From Nocardioides nitrophenolicus (GTDB lineage: Bacteria > Actinomycetota > Actinomycetes > Propionibacteriales > Nocardioidaceae): a DNA stretch of 64,000 nucleotides. Where the stretch lies: the NCBI RefSeq assembly GCF_016907515.1, contig NZ_JAFBBY010000001.1, positions 1,364,001 through 1,428,000 of the forward strand, given 5' to 3'. Below, piece after piece: positions 34,085 to 42,236 of this stretch; position 1 is the stretch's first letter, and every line of letters begins with the position of its first letter. Below the pieces are notes generated by a model. That model had not been told where the DNA came from and did not search any database. It worked only from the letters and a program-made list of their open reading frames with translations. The position numbers and the translations under genes were made by a program.

Positions 34085-34594
34085 ATGACCGTCTCCGGCA
34101 CCGAAGGCATCGGCTACGGCGTGACCGGCACCGCGACCGGCACCACCGGCGCGTCCGGCGGCTCGAACACCGCTGACAAGGACATGTTCCTGCAGCTGAT
34201 GGTCGCGCAGATGAAGTACCAGGACCCGCTCAACCCCACGGACTCCTCACAGTTCCTCGCCCAGACGGCGCAGTTCACCGCCCTGGAGAAGATGCAGGAC
34301 GTCGCTGACCAGACCGCGATGCTGCTCAGCACCCAGCTCGCCTTCGGCGCCAGCTCGCTGATCGGCCAGACGGTGCGCTGGTACGACGCCACGGGCGCCG
34401 AGCAGTCCGGTGTCGTGCAGGGCACGACCTACCTGGCCACCGGCCCGGTGCTCAGCGTCGACGGGAAGTCCGTCGCCGTCACCGACGTCGTCAGCGTCGG
34501 CACCGCACCCACGATCGAGGCGCCCACCACCAGCGGTGGTGGCACCTACGTGCCACCGAGTGGTGTCCCGTCCACCACCGCCCGACCCGCCTGA
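34085..34594 (+). CDS. flgD: Hook capping protein FlgD
   Basis: 169 residues. The conserved N-terminus DMFLQLMVAQMKYQDPLNPTDSSQFLAQTAQFTALEKM is diagnostic of FlgD. The C-terminal part is short (a TLATGPVLSVDGKSV-like region), as in Gram-positive forms without the full Ig domain. It scaffolds hook assembly and is later discarded. Start has a strong GAGGAGGAACC site. Confidence 0.95.
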   Translation: MTVSGTEGIGYGVTGTATGTTGASGGSNTADKDMFLQLMVAQMKYQDPLNPTDSSQFLAQTAQFTALEKMQDVADQTAMLLSTQLAFGASSLIGQTVRWYDATGAEQSGVVQGTTYLATGPVLSVDGKSVAVTDVVSVGTAPTIEAPTTSGGGTYVPPSGVPSTTARPA

Positions 34595-34627
34595 CCCGCC
34601 TCACCCACCGCCTGAAGGAGAACCACC

Positions 34628-35476
34628 ATGCTTCGCTCGCTCTTCGCCGGCATCTCCGGCCTCCGCGTGAACCAGACCATGCTCGACGTCACCGGCAACA
34701 ACATCGCCAACGCCAACACGACCGGCTTCAAGTCGAGCACCACCGTCTTCTCCGACACCCTGAGCCAGATGCTCACCGCCGCCTCGGGCGGCAACGCGGA
34801 GCGCGGCGGCACCAACCCGATCCAGATCGGGCTCGGCGTCCAGCTCGCGGCGACCATGGCCAATTTCGGCCAGGGCTCGGCGCAGCTCACCGGCCGCCCG
34901 ACCGACGTGATGCTGCAGGGCGACGGCTTCTTCGTGCTGCGCGACGGCGCCGAGAACGTCTACACCCGCGCGGGCGCGTTCACCTTCGACCAGACCGGGA
35001 TCCTCGTCGCGCCCAGCGGCATGCGGGTACAGGGCTACGCCCTCGACGCCGCGGGCCTGCCGACCGGCGGCCCGATCGACGTCGACCTGAACCTGATCAA
35101 CGCGACGCTGCCGGCCGGCGTGAACCTGACGTCGTACTCCATCGGCGCGGACGGCAAGGTCCGCGGCGTCTTCTCCGACGGCGTCCAGCGCGACATCTGC
35201 CAGCTCGCGGTCGCGGACTTCACCAACCCGATGGGCCTGGAGAAGATCGGCGACACCGCCTTCCGCGAGTCCGCCAACTCCGGCGCCGTCCAGCTCGGCG
35301 TCGCCGGCCAGGGCCAGCGCGGCCAGATCATGGCCGGTGCGCTGGAGATGTCGAACGTCGACCTGTCGGCCGAGTTCACCAACCTGATCCTCGCCCAGCG
35401 CGGCTTCCAGGCCAGCTCGCGGGTGATCACCACCAGCGACCAGGTGCTGGAGGAGCTGGTCAACATCAAGCGCTGA
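34628..35476 (+). CDS. flgE: Flagellar hook protein FlgE
   Basis: 282 residues. N-terminal rod/hook signature (FAGISGLRVNQTMLDVTGNNIANANTTGFKSS) and C-terminal flg_bbr_C (NVDLSAEFTNLILAQRGFQASSRVITTSDQVLEELVNIKR). At this length it is a short Gram-positive hook protein. It is the only hook/distal-rod type gene here; separate flgF and flgG are not seen, so it may serve both or they lie elsewhere. Start has AAGGAG. Confidence 0.93.
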   Translation: MLRSLFAGISGLRVNQTMLDVTGNNIANANTTGFKSSTTVFSDTLSQMLTAASGGNAERGGTNPIQIGLGVQLAATMANFGQGSAQLTGRPTDVMLQGDGFFVLRDGAENVYTRAGAFTFDQTGILVAPSGMRVQGYALDAAGLPTGGPIDVDLNLINATLPAGVNLTSYSIGADGKVRGVFSDGVQRDICQLAVADFTNPMGLEKIGDTAFRESANSGAVQLGVAGQGQRGQIMAGALEMSNVDLSAEFTNLILAQRGFQASSRVITTSDQVLEELVNIKR

Positions 35477-35489
35477 CCGGCTCCGCCGG

Positions 35490-35552
35490 GATAGTCCCTG
35501 CTCAAAAGCACCGCGACACGTAAGAAGCCGGTGCTTTTGGTCAGGGACTATC
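35490..35552. repeat. Long inverted repeat between flgE and flbD
   Basis: 24-base arms at 35490-35513 and 35529-35552 with two mismatches, loop 15 bases. The arms contain AGTCCCTG and CAGGGACT. It may be the flgE terminator, but the right arm lies inside the next promoter (35540-35565), so a regulatory role is also likely. Confidence 0.75.
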
Positions 35553-35565
35553 GCCACCGGCCGAT
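35540..35565 (+). promoter_or_regulatory. FliA-type promoter of flbD-motAB-fliL
   Basis: GTCA (35540-35543), 16 bases, GCCGAT (35560-35565). The -35 has one change from CTCA. The spacer overlaps the right arm of the long inverted repeat. Confidence 0.65.
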
Positions 35566-35635
35566 GGGACCTGCGGAACGCCACGGACGGCGCTCCCCCA
35601 AGCATTGCCTCAGCCACGCACACGGAGGTGCCGCG

Positions 35636-35908
35636 GTGATCTCGCTGACCCGACTCTCGGGGACCACGTTCCTGCTGAACGCGGACCTGATCGAGCGCGT
35701 CGACTGCACCCCGGACACCGTGGTGACGCTGGTCGACGGCACCAAGTACATCGTGGCCGAGTCGCTCGACGAGGTGCGCGACGCCGTCATCGCCTACCGC
35801 TCGGCCATCGTGGCGCGGGCGGCCCTGCCGGACGCGTCGACGGTCGCCCCGGTCCGGGCCCGCCAGGGCCGGCTGACCGCCGTACCCCCGCGAGGAGTGA
35901 CCCCGTGA
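35636..35908 (+). CDS. flbD: FlbD/SwrD-like small flagellar protein
   Basis: 90 residues: ISLTRLSGTTFLLNADLIERVDCTPDTVVTLVDGTKYIVAESLDEV is the FlbD core. GTG 35636 is chosen because GGAGGT stands 6 bases upstream. The last 30 residues are a Pro-rich tail. FlbD proteins sit before motA and are needed for motor function or swarming in Bacillus. Its stop overlaps the motA GTG by 3 bases. Confidence 0.9.
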   Translation: MISLTRLSGTTFLLNADLIERVDCTPDTVVTLVDGTKYIVAESLDEVRDAVIAYRSAIVARAALPDASTVAPVRARQGRLTAVPPRGVTP

Positions 35909-36675
35909 AGGACATCGCAACCCCGGTCGGCATCGTCGTCGGCCTGGTGATCATCGTCGCGGCCAACGTGCTCGAGGGCGGCAACCCGATGAGCCTGCTG
36001 CTGCTGCCGCCGATGCTGCTGGTGCTGGGTACGACGGTCATGGTCACCGTCGCGGGCGGCACGATGAGCGACGCCAAGGCCGCGGTCAAGGACGTCAAGC
36101 GTGCGTTCACGGGCTCGGTCGAGCCGGCCGAGTCGCTCGTGCCGCAGGTCGTCTCGCTCGCCGAGCGCGCCCGTCGCGAGGGTCTGCTCGCGCTCGAGGA
36201 CAGCCTGCGCGAGATCGACGACCCGTTCCTGGTCAAGGGCGTGACGATGGCGATCGACGGCACCGACCCCGAGGACGTGCGCGACATCCTCGAGGCCGAG
36301 CTGCGGGCCAAGAAGCGCGACGACAAGCAGGCCGCGAAGTTCTTCGGCGACGCCGGCGCCTACGCGCCCACCATCGGCATCATCGGCACCGTCATGGGCC
36401 TGGTGCACGTGCTGGAGAACCTGGCCACCCCCGACGAGCTCGGCCACCTGATCGCCGGCGCCTTCGTCGCCACCCTGTGGGGCGTCATGTCGGCCAACGT
36501 GATCTGGCTGCCGATCTCCAGCCGGCTCAAGCGGCTCGGCGAGCTGGAGTGCGCCCGGATGGAGGTCGCCATCGAGGGCGTCGCCGCCATCCAGGCCGGC
36601 GCCAACCCGCGCCTGGTCGCGGAGAAGCTGCGCTCCCTGCTGCCCACCGGCACCGTCGAGCGCGAGGCCGCCTGA
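35905..36675 (+). CDS. motA: Motor stator protein MotA
   Basis: 256 residues with four membrane segments (near 8-28, 33-52, 150-170 and 185-205). The cytoplasmic loop carries the charged residues that push FliG (PEDVRDILEAELRAKKRDD). AGAYAPTIGIIGTVMGLVHVLENL is the core of the third segment. Together with MotB it forms the proton channel. GTG start overlaps flbD; the stop overlaps motB by one base. Confidence 0.96.
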   Translation: MKDIATPVGIVVGLVIIVAANVLEGGNPMSLLLLPPMLLVLGTTVMVTVAGGTMSDAKAAVKDVKRAFTGSVEPAESLVPQVVSLAERARREGLLALEDSLREIDDPFLVKGVTMAIDGTDPEDVRDILEAELRAKKRDDKQAAKFFGDAGAYAPTIGIIGTVMGLVHVLENLATPDELGHLIAGAFVATLWGVMSANVIWLPISSRLKRLGELECARMEVAIEGVAAIQAGANPRLVAEKLRSLLPTGTVEREAA

Positions 36676-37709
36676 TGTCGGCCGGCAAGGCGGGCAAGGG
36701 CGCCGGGCCGCCCCGGCGGCGCCACCACGACGAGGACCACGAGGAGCACGGCGCCGGACACGAGCGCTGGCTGGTGACCTACGCCGACATGGTCACCTTG
36801 CTGATGGTGCTGTTCATCGTGATGTTCGCGATGTCGACGGTCGACGAGAAGAAGTACGCCGCCCTCAAGGAGGGTCTCGCCGTCGGCTTCGGCCGCGAGC
36901 AGTCGATCCTCAACGGCGCCAGCCCGATCAGCAACGCCAAGGGCGCGAGCGACCCCGGCGAGGCGTCGTACGAGATGCTCCTGGCCCAGGTGCCCGAGTC
37001 CCAGCGCGAGACGGTGACCAAGATCCTGCAGGAGTCGGACCGGCTGCGCAACGAGCGCGCCCAGGGCGCCGCCCGGGCCGAGGTCGACCGGCTGCTCGGG
37101 GTCTGGAAGCGGATCGACGAGGCGCTGCGCGACCAGGGGCTGCGCGACGACGTGCGCGCCACCATCGACGAGCGAGGCCTGATCGTCAGCCTGGTCTCGC
37201 AGCACGTCGTCTTCGAGCCCGACGTCGCCGAGCTGACCGAGCGCGGCCGCCGGGTGGTCGACACCATCGCGCCGGTGCTCGCCGAGCTGCCCGAGCCGAT
37301 CGAGCTCGACGGCCACACCAACCAGGAGCCGGTGAAGCCGCGCTACTACCCCTCCGACTGGGAGCTCTCGCTGGCCCGGGCCGCCCACGTGCTGCACCGG
37401 CTCGAGGACAGCCACCGCATCCCCGCCCGCCGACTGCGCGCCACCGGCTTCGGGCACACCAAACCGCTCGTCGACCCCGCGCGGCACGGCTCGCAGCGGG
37501 TCAACAAGCGGGTCGACATCCTGGTGCTCAGCCAACAGCCGGCCGAGACCCGCGCCCTGATGGGGCAGGCGTACGCCGAGCTGCGCCGCGAGGCCGGACT
37601 CGACGGCCTGCCCACCGACCCCGCCGGCGACGGCACCGGCGCCGAACCTGCCGCGGCCGGCGCACCGATCCGCTCCCGCTCCGACGACAGCCGAGAGGAC
37701 CAACCGTGA
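36675..37709 (+). CDS. motB: Motor stator protein MotB
   Basis: 344 residues. After a basic/acidic N-terminus, RWLVTYADMVTLLMVLFIVMFAM is the single membrane segment with proton-binding D38. OmpA-like peptidoglycan-binding domain about 170-300 (IELDGHTNQEPVKPRYYPSDWELSLARAAHVLHRL ... TGFGHTKPL). The C-terminal 45 residues are a disordered tail. The Asp suggests proton rather than sodium use. It overlaps fliL by 4 bases. Confidence 0.96.
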   Translation: MSAGKAGKGAGPPRRRHHDEDHEEHGAGHERWLVTYADMVTLLMVLFIVMFAMSTVDEKKYAALKEGLAVGFGREQSILNGASPISNAKGASDPGEASYEMLLAQVPESQRETVTKILQESDRLRNERAQGAARAEVDRLLGVWKRIDEALRDQGLRDDVRATIDERGLIVSLVSQHVVFEPDVAELTERGRRVVDTIAPVLAELPEPIELDGHTNQEPVKPRYYPSDWELSLARAAHVLHRLEDSHRIPARRLRATGFGHTKPLVDPARHGSQRVNKRVDILVLSQQPAETRALMGQAYAELRREAGLDGLPTDPAGDGTGAEPAAAGAPIRSRSDDSREDQP

Positions 37710-38143
37710 CCACGACCCTCGCCGCCCCGGCGGCCACCGCAGAGGACGCCGCCGACCGGCCCGGCCGCGGCCGCACCATCGGCATCGCCGTCCTGGTCCT
37801 CGCCCTGCTCGGCGGCGGCGCCTGGTTCTTCGTGCTCAAGCCGAGTGGCGACTCCGCGCCGAAGCCCGGCGACGTGGTCTCGCTCGAGTCGATCCAGATC
37901 AACCTCGCCGGCGGCCACTACCTGCGCCTCGGCATGGCACTGCAGCTCACCAAGGGCACCAAGGAGGCCGACGGCAGCAAGGCCCTCGACGCCGCGATCA
38001 CCGTGTTCAGCGGGCTCCCCGTCGGCGAGGTCAACAAGCCCGACGTGCGCGAGACGCTGCGCAAGCAGCTGCTCGACCAGCTCGAGGTGCGCTACCACCA
38101 CGAGGTGATGGAGGTGTACTTCACCGAGTACGTCACCCAGTAG
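37706..38143 (+). CDS. fliL: Basal body-associated protein FliL
   Basis: 145 residues: one membrane segment at about 28-48 (GIAVLVLALLGGGAWFFVL), then a periplasmic domain with LESIQINLAGGHYLRLGMALQLTKG and KQLLDQLEVRYHHEVMEVYFTEYVTQ, the usual FliL ending. It supports the stators. GTG start overlaps the motB stop. The fliM promoter region follows. Confidence 0.93.
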   Translation: MTTTLAAPAATAEDAADRPGRGRTIGIAVLVLALLGGGAWFFVLKPSGDSAPKPGDVVSLESIQINLAGGHYLRLGMALQLTKGTKEADGSKALDAAITVFSGLPVGEVNKPDVRETLRKQLLDQLEVRYHHEVMEVYFTEYVTQ

Positions 38144-38158
38144 CCGGCGTCGCCGCCT

Positions 38159-38210
38159 CCGGGACCCTCCCCGGGACCCTCCGTAGTCCGAACGGGCCAC
38201 GGGACCCTGA
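38159..38210 (+). repeat. Three GGGACCCT direct repeats upstream of fliM
   Basis: CCGGGACCCTCC at 38159-38170 and 38171-38182, then ACGGGACCCTGA at 38199-38210. The third ends 22 bases before the fliM -35. AGTCC at 38185-38189 is between the second and third. Confidence 0.6.
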
Positions 38211-38232
38211 CCGCCCGGCGTCCTGGTGACCC

Positions 38233-38258
38233 CTCAGGTCCGCCGCCACCGCGACGAT
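38233..38258 (+). promoter_or_regulatory. FliA-type promoter of fliM
   Basis: CTCA (38233-38236), 16 bases, GACGAT (38253-38258), one mismatch. GTG 38268 is 10 bases past the -10, the same as at cheR and cheB. Confidence 0.6.
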
Positions 38259-38267
38259 GGGCTCGTC

Positions 38268-39185
38268 GTGACCCTCCAGCGGCCGCGCCGCCGACCCCGC
38301 ACGGCCGAACCCACGCCGTACGACTTCCGGCGGCCCATCCAGCTCTCGCGGGAGCACCAGCGCACCCTGCAGCTCGGGTTCGACAGCTTCGCGCGCCAGG
38401 CCACGACGGTCTTCACCAGCTCGCTGCGGACGGTGTGCACGGTGACCCTGATCGGCATCGAGCAGCGCACCTATGCCGAGTACGTCGACAGCCTCGGCCC
38501 GTCGACGTACATGACGCTGTTCACCGCCGACCCGATCCCCGGCACCGGAGTGCTGGAGATCCCGCTGTTCGCGACCATGTCCTGCCTGGACCATATGCTC
38601 GGCGGCCCCGGCTCCGACGAGCAGCCCGACCGGCCGCTGACCGAGATCGAGGACGGGGTGATCCGCGGCCTGGTCGAGCGTCTGCTCGGGGAGATGCGCT
38701 ACGCCCTGGACGGGATCGTGACCCTCGAGCCGAAGGTCACCGGCATCGAGTACAGCCCGCAGTTCGCGCAGGTCGCCAGCGCGGCGGACGTGATGGTCGT
38801 GGTGAGCCTCGAGCTCAAGATCGGCGAGCGTCCGCACCGGGTCTCGGTGTGCCTGCCGTTCAGCGGGCTGCTCCCCCACCTCGCCAACGCGACCGGCAAG
38901 GGCGCGGTCTCCGACCGCGAGCGGGCGCAGCGCGCGCAGTCCGCCCTGCTGCTGCAGGAGCAGTTCCAGCGGGTCCCGGTGTCGGTGTCGGTGCGCTTCC
39001 GCCCGATCCCGGTCGACCCGGCGACGCTGGCCGACCTGCGCCCCGGATCCGTGCTCCGGCTCACCCACCCGGCGTCCGCGCCGCTGGACGTGACCGTCGC
39101 CGGCAACACCTTCGCCCATGCCACCCCCGGCGCCCGTGGCCAGCGCCTCGCCGCCCTGATCGTCACCACGCCCGAGGAGTCCTGA
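38268..39185 (+). CDS. fliM: Motor switch protein FliM
   Basis: 305 residues. [31 protein letters not shown] is the FliM start; the CheC-like middle domain and C-terminal SPOA domain ([25 protein letters not shown]) follow. The typical N-terminal CheY-binding peptide (LSQxEIDALL) is not seen. GTG 38268 is preferred to the in-frame GTG 38226, because 38226 lies upstream of the predicted promoter and 38268 is exactly 10 bases past the -10. With the longer start the protein has 319 residues. It is followed by fliN 5 bases later. Confidence 0.9.
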   Translation: MTLQRPRRRPRTAEPTPYDFRRPIQLSREHQRTLQLGFDSFARQATTVFTSSLRTVCTVTLIGIEQRTYAEYVDSLGPSTYMTLFTADPIPGTGVLEIPLFATMSCLDHMLGGPGSDEQPDRPLTEIEDGVIRGLVERLLGEMRYALDGIVTLEPKVTGIEYSPQFAQVASAADVMVVVSLELKIGERPHRVSVCLPFSGLLPHLANATGKGAVSDRERAQRAQSALLLQEQFQRVPVSVSVRFRPIPVDPATLADLRPGSVLRLTHPASAPLDVTVAGNTFAHATPGARGQRLAALIVTTPEES

Positions 39186-39190
39186 TCCCC

Positions 39191-39991
39191 ATGACCGATG
39201 TGCTCGACCCCACCCTGCTCGCCGAGGCCGTCGCGGTCGCCGCCGCCGGATCGCTCCCGGCCGTCACGCCGCTGACGCCGGGCCCGGCCCAGCCCGGCTC
39301 GCCGCACGTCACCGCCGCCTTCGCGGGCGGCGCGATCGCCGAGCTCGACGGCGGAGTGCCCGGCGGCGTCGTGGTCCTCGTCGGCACCGAGCTGGTCGAG
39401 GCCCTCGCCAGCAGCCCGATCGGCGCACTCGACGTCGCCGCCGCGGTCCAGCCGGCACTGGACGCCGCCGCCCGCCGCCTCGGCGCGCACGCACGCGGGG
39501 CCCGCACCCTCGACCTCGGCGCCGACGGGCATGACATCACCACCGAGCTCGGCGGCGCCTTCACCACGGTGCCGCTCATCGGCGTCGGCATCGCCGCCGC
39601 GGTCCTCATCCCCGACGCGACCCTCGCCGGCGCCCGCGAGCCGATCGCCGAGGAGGCCGAGCCCGCCGCGTCCGTGCTCGCCGCCGCCGTCGAGGACGCC
39701 GAGCCCGAGCCGTTCGTGCCCGCCTTCACCGCCGCCGCGCCTCCGCGCGGCCTGGAGCTGCTCCAAGGCGTCGACATGGAGGTCACCGTCGAGCTCGGCC
39801 GGACCCGGATGACCGTGCGCGACCTGCTCGCCCTGACGCCGGGCGCCGTGCTCGAGCTGGACCGGGCCGCCGGCAGCCCCGCCGACCTGCTCGTCAACGG
39901 CCGCCTGGTCGCCCGCGGCGAGGTCGTCGTGGTCGACGAGGACTTCGGCCTGCGGGTCACCGAGATCCTCGACGCGAACGCCGCGGTCTGA
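39191..39991 (+). CDS. fliN: Motor switch protein FliN (FliY-like)
   Basis: 266 residues, far longer than the 130-residue enteric FliN. The C-terminal 80 residues are the SPOA domain ([48 protein letters not shown]). The N-terminal ~170 residues have a CheC-like arrangement of strands and helices, as in FliY, but I do not see an E-x-x-N phosphatase motif. An acidic Ala-rich linker joins the two. It builds the C ring with FliM and FliG. Confidence 0.9.
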   Translation: MTDVLDPTLLAEAVAVAAAGSLPAVTPLTPGPAQPGSPHVTAAFAGGAIAELDGGVPGGVVVLVGTELVEALASSPIGALDVAAAVQPALDAAARRLGAHARGARTLDLGADGHDITTELGGAFTTVPLIGVGIAAAVLIPDATLAGAREPIAEEAEPAASVLAAAVEDAEPEPFVPAFTAAAPPRGLELLQGVDMEVTVELGRTRMTVRDLLALTPGAVLELDRAAGSPADLLVNGRLVARGEVVVVDEDFGLRVTEILDANAAV

Positions 39992-39996
39992 CGCCG

Positions 39997-40413
39997 ATGT
40001 CCGACAGCATCGGTCTCGGGGAGCTGGCCGTCCGCCTGGTCGGCTCCCTGGCACTCGTCGTCGGGCTGCTGCTGGTCATCGCCCGCCTCGCCAACCGCCG
40101 GTTCAAGGCACCGGCCGGTGCGGCGATCCAGGTCGTCCAGCGCCAAGCGCTCGGTCGGGGCCAGGGCGTGGCCGTGGTCTCCGTCGGCACCCGGATCCTG
40201 GTCCTCGGCACCACCGAGCAGCAGATCACGCTGCTCGCCGAGGTCGAGCCGGACGAGATCGGGCTGGACCCGACCGCCGGCGACCCGGACGAGGCGGCCC
40301 CCGTCGTACCGGACGGAGCGAGCCCCACCCCCGGTGCGCTCAGCGGATCCGTGCTCTCCCCGCAGACCTGGAAGGACGCCATGGCCGCCGTCACCGGGAA
40401 GCGGGCGTCGTGA
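39997..40413 (+). CDS. fliO: Flagellar biosynthesis protein FliO
   Basis: 138 residues. One membrane segment near residues 10-30 (LAVRLVGSLALVVGLLLVIARLANRRF), then VVQRQALGRGQGVAVVSVGTRILVLGTTEQQITLLAEV, the FliO domain. FliO helps assemble the FliP core of the export gate. Low conservation is normal; its place between fliN and fliP is decisive. It overlaps fliP by 4 bases. Confidence 0.9.
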   Translation: MSDSIGLGELAVRLVGSLALVVGLLLVIARLANRRFKAPAGAAIQVVQRQALGRGQGVAVVSVGTRILVLGTTEQQITLLAEVEPDEIGLDPTAGDPDEAAPVVPDGASPTPGALSGSVLSPQTWKDAMAAVTGKRAS

Positions 40414-41180
40414 TCACGACCCTGTCGAGCGGCGTGACCCGGCTCGCCCTGGTCCTCGCCGACCCGGCGGGACCGACCGGACCGAACGGCCCGGGCGGCG
40501 GCACCGGCGGCGGCAGCGTCCGGATCGACCTGTCGGGCATGACCGACAAGCCGAGCAACAGCCTGCTCGTCTTCCTCGCGCTGACCCTGCTCAGCCTGCT
40601 GCCGGCGATCGTGCTGACCTGCACCAGCTTCACGAAGGTGCTCGTCGTGCTCGGCCTGACCCGCAACGCGCTCGGACTCCAGCAGACCCCGAACAACCAG
40701 GTGCTCGCGGGACTCGCGCTCTTCCTGAGCCTGTTCATCATGGCGCCGGTGCTCTCGCAGGTGAACGACGACGGCGTCCAGCCCTACCTCGACGGCGACA
40801 AGACCACCTCGGCCGCGTTCCACGACGGCATGGAGCCGCTGCGCGCGTTCATGCTCGACAACACCGACGACGGGGAGCTCCAGCTGCTCACCAGCGTCGC
40901 CGACCGCAAGCTCCCCGAGAACCGCGACGACGTCTCGACCGCGACCCTGATCCCGGCGTTCGTGCTCTCCGAGCTCAAGGACGCCTTCGTGATCGGGTTC
41001 ATCATCTTCATCCCGTTCCTGGTCATCGACATCGTCGTGAGCGGCGCGCTGATGAGCCTCGGCATGATGATGATGCCGCCGGTGATGGTGTCCCTGCCGT
41101 TCAAGCTGCTGCTGTTCGTGATGGTCGACGGGTGGGCCCTGGTGATCAAGGCGCTGGTCGCGTCGTACGGGACGGGTTAG
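40410..41180 (+). CDS. fliP: Export gate protein FliP
   Basis: 256 residues. The long Gly-Pro-rich N-terminus precedes the conserved core LVFLALTLLSLLPAIVLTCTSFTKVLVVLGLTRNALGLQQTPNNQVLAGLALFLS. The C-terminal pair of membrane segments has SGALMSLGMMMMPPVMVSLPFKLLLFVMVDGW, highly conserved in FliP. Five copies form the gate pore with FliQ and FliR. GTG start overlaps the fliO stop. Confidence 0.96.
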   Translation: MITTLSSGVTRLALVLADPAGPTGPNGPGGGTGGGSVRIDLSGMTDKPSNSLLVFLALTLLSLLPAIVLTCTSFTKVLVVLGLTRNALGLQQTPNNQVLAGLALFLSLFIMAPVLSQVNDDGVQPYLDGDKTTSAAFHDGMEPLRAFMLDNTDDGELQLLTSVADRKLPENRDDVSTATLIPAFVLSELKDAFVIGFIIFIPFLVIDIVVSGALMSLGMMMMPPVMVSLPFKLLLFVMVDGWALVIKALVASYGTG

Positions 41181-41184
41181 CGCC

Positions 41185-41454
41185 GTGACCGACACCGCGA
41201 TCATCGAGATCGCCCTCAAGACGATGCTGGTGGCGCTCAAGCTGTCGGCGCCGATCCTCGCCACGTCGCTGGTGATCGGCTTCGCCATCTCGCTGTTCCA
41301 GGCGATGACGCAGGTCCAGGAGTTCACGCTCTCCTTCGTGCCCAAGCTGGTGGGCGTCGGACTGGCGCTGCTGTTCTGCGGCAACTGGATGCTGCACACC
41401 CTGATGGCGTTCACCCGCGAGCTGTTCGACCTGCTCCCCGGCCTGCTCACCTAG
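41185..41454 (+). CDS. fliQ: Export gate protein FliQ
   Basis: 89 residues with two membrane segments (about 14-36 and 50-72): MLVALKLSAPILATSLVIGFAISLFQAMTQVQEFTLSFVPKL is the FliQ signature. GTG start, 4 bases after fliP. The stop is followed 8 bases later by fliR. Confidence 0.96.
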   Translation: MTDTAIIEIALKTMLVALKLSAPILATSLVIGFAISLFQAMTQVQEFTLSFVPKLVGVGLALLFCGNWMLHTLMAFTRELFDLLPGLLT

Positions 41455-41462
41455 GCCCGGCC

Positions 41463-42230
41463 GTGGTCCTCTCCGTCGACGGTGCCGCCCTCAGCGCACT
41501 GCTGCTCGCCTCGGTGCGGGTGGTGGCGTGGCTGGTCGTCGTACCCCCGTTCGCGACCCGGGGCATCCCCACCATGGCCAAGGTGGTCCTGGCGTTGGGG
41601 CTCTCGCTCGCGATGGCGCCGACCCTGGCCACCCAGGACCTGCCGGGTACGACGCCCGCCCTCGTGCTGGCCACCGCGGCGCAGGCGCTGATCGGCGTGG
41701 GCATGGGCTACGTGACGATGCTGCTGTTCTCGGCGGTCGGTGCCGCCGGCTCGCTGGTGGACGTGTTCGGGGGCTTCGCGCTGGCCGCCGCCTGGGACCC
41801 GCTGGCGATGAACTCCAACACCGTCTTCGGCCGCTTCCACCAGCTGCTCGCGACCGCCCTCCTCGTGGTGTCGGGTGGGCACCTGATCGTGATCGGCGGC
41901 CTGCTGAGCACCTTCCGCTACCTGCCGCTCACCGGCATGCCCGACGTGTCGAGCTGGGACGGCGTGCTGCTGACGGCGTTCTCCATGTTCTTCACCGTGG
42001 CGGTGCAGATGGCCCTGCCGATGATCGCGGTCCTCTTCGTCGCGGACCTGGCGCTCGCCCTGCTGACCAAGGTCGCGCCCCAGCTGAACGCGCTCAGCAT
42101 GATGTTCCCCGCCAAGGTCGGACTGACCCTGCTGCTGCTCGGACTGTCCTTCCCGATGCTGCCCGGCGCCTTGGACCGACTGGTCACCTATGCGAACCAG
42201 GCGATGGCGACCATGGCCGGGGCGGGGTGA
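41463..42230 (+). CDS. fliR: Export gate protein FliR
   Basis: 255 residues, multi-membrane-spanning. RVVAWLVVVPPFATRGIPTMAKVVLALGLSLAM at the N-terminus and VFGGFALAAAWDP in the middle match FliR; the C-terminus has PMIAVLFVADLALALLTKVAPQLNALSMMFPAKVGL, the family's most conserved block. It completes the FliPQR gate. GTG start; flhB begins 6 bases after the stop. Confidence 0.96.
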   Translation: MVLSVDGAALSALLLASVRVVAWLVVVPPFATRGIPTMAKVVLALGLSLAMAPTLATQDLPGTTPALVLATAAQALIGVGMGYVTMLLFSAVGAAGSLVDVFGGFALAAAWDPLAMNSNTVFGRFHQLLATALLVVSGGHLIVIGGLLSTFRYLPLTGMPDVSSWDGVLLTAFSMFFTVAVQMALPMIAVLFVADLALALLTKVAPQLNALSMMFPAKVGLTLLLLGLSFPMLPGALDRLVTYANQAMATMAGAG

Positions 42231-42236
42231 CGCGCG

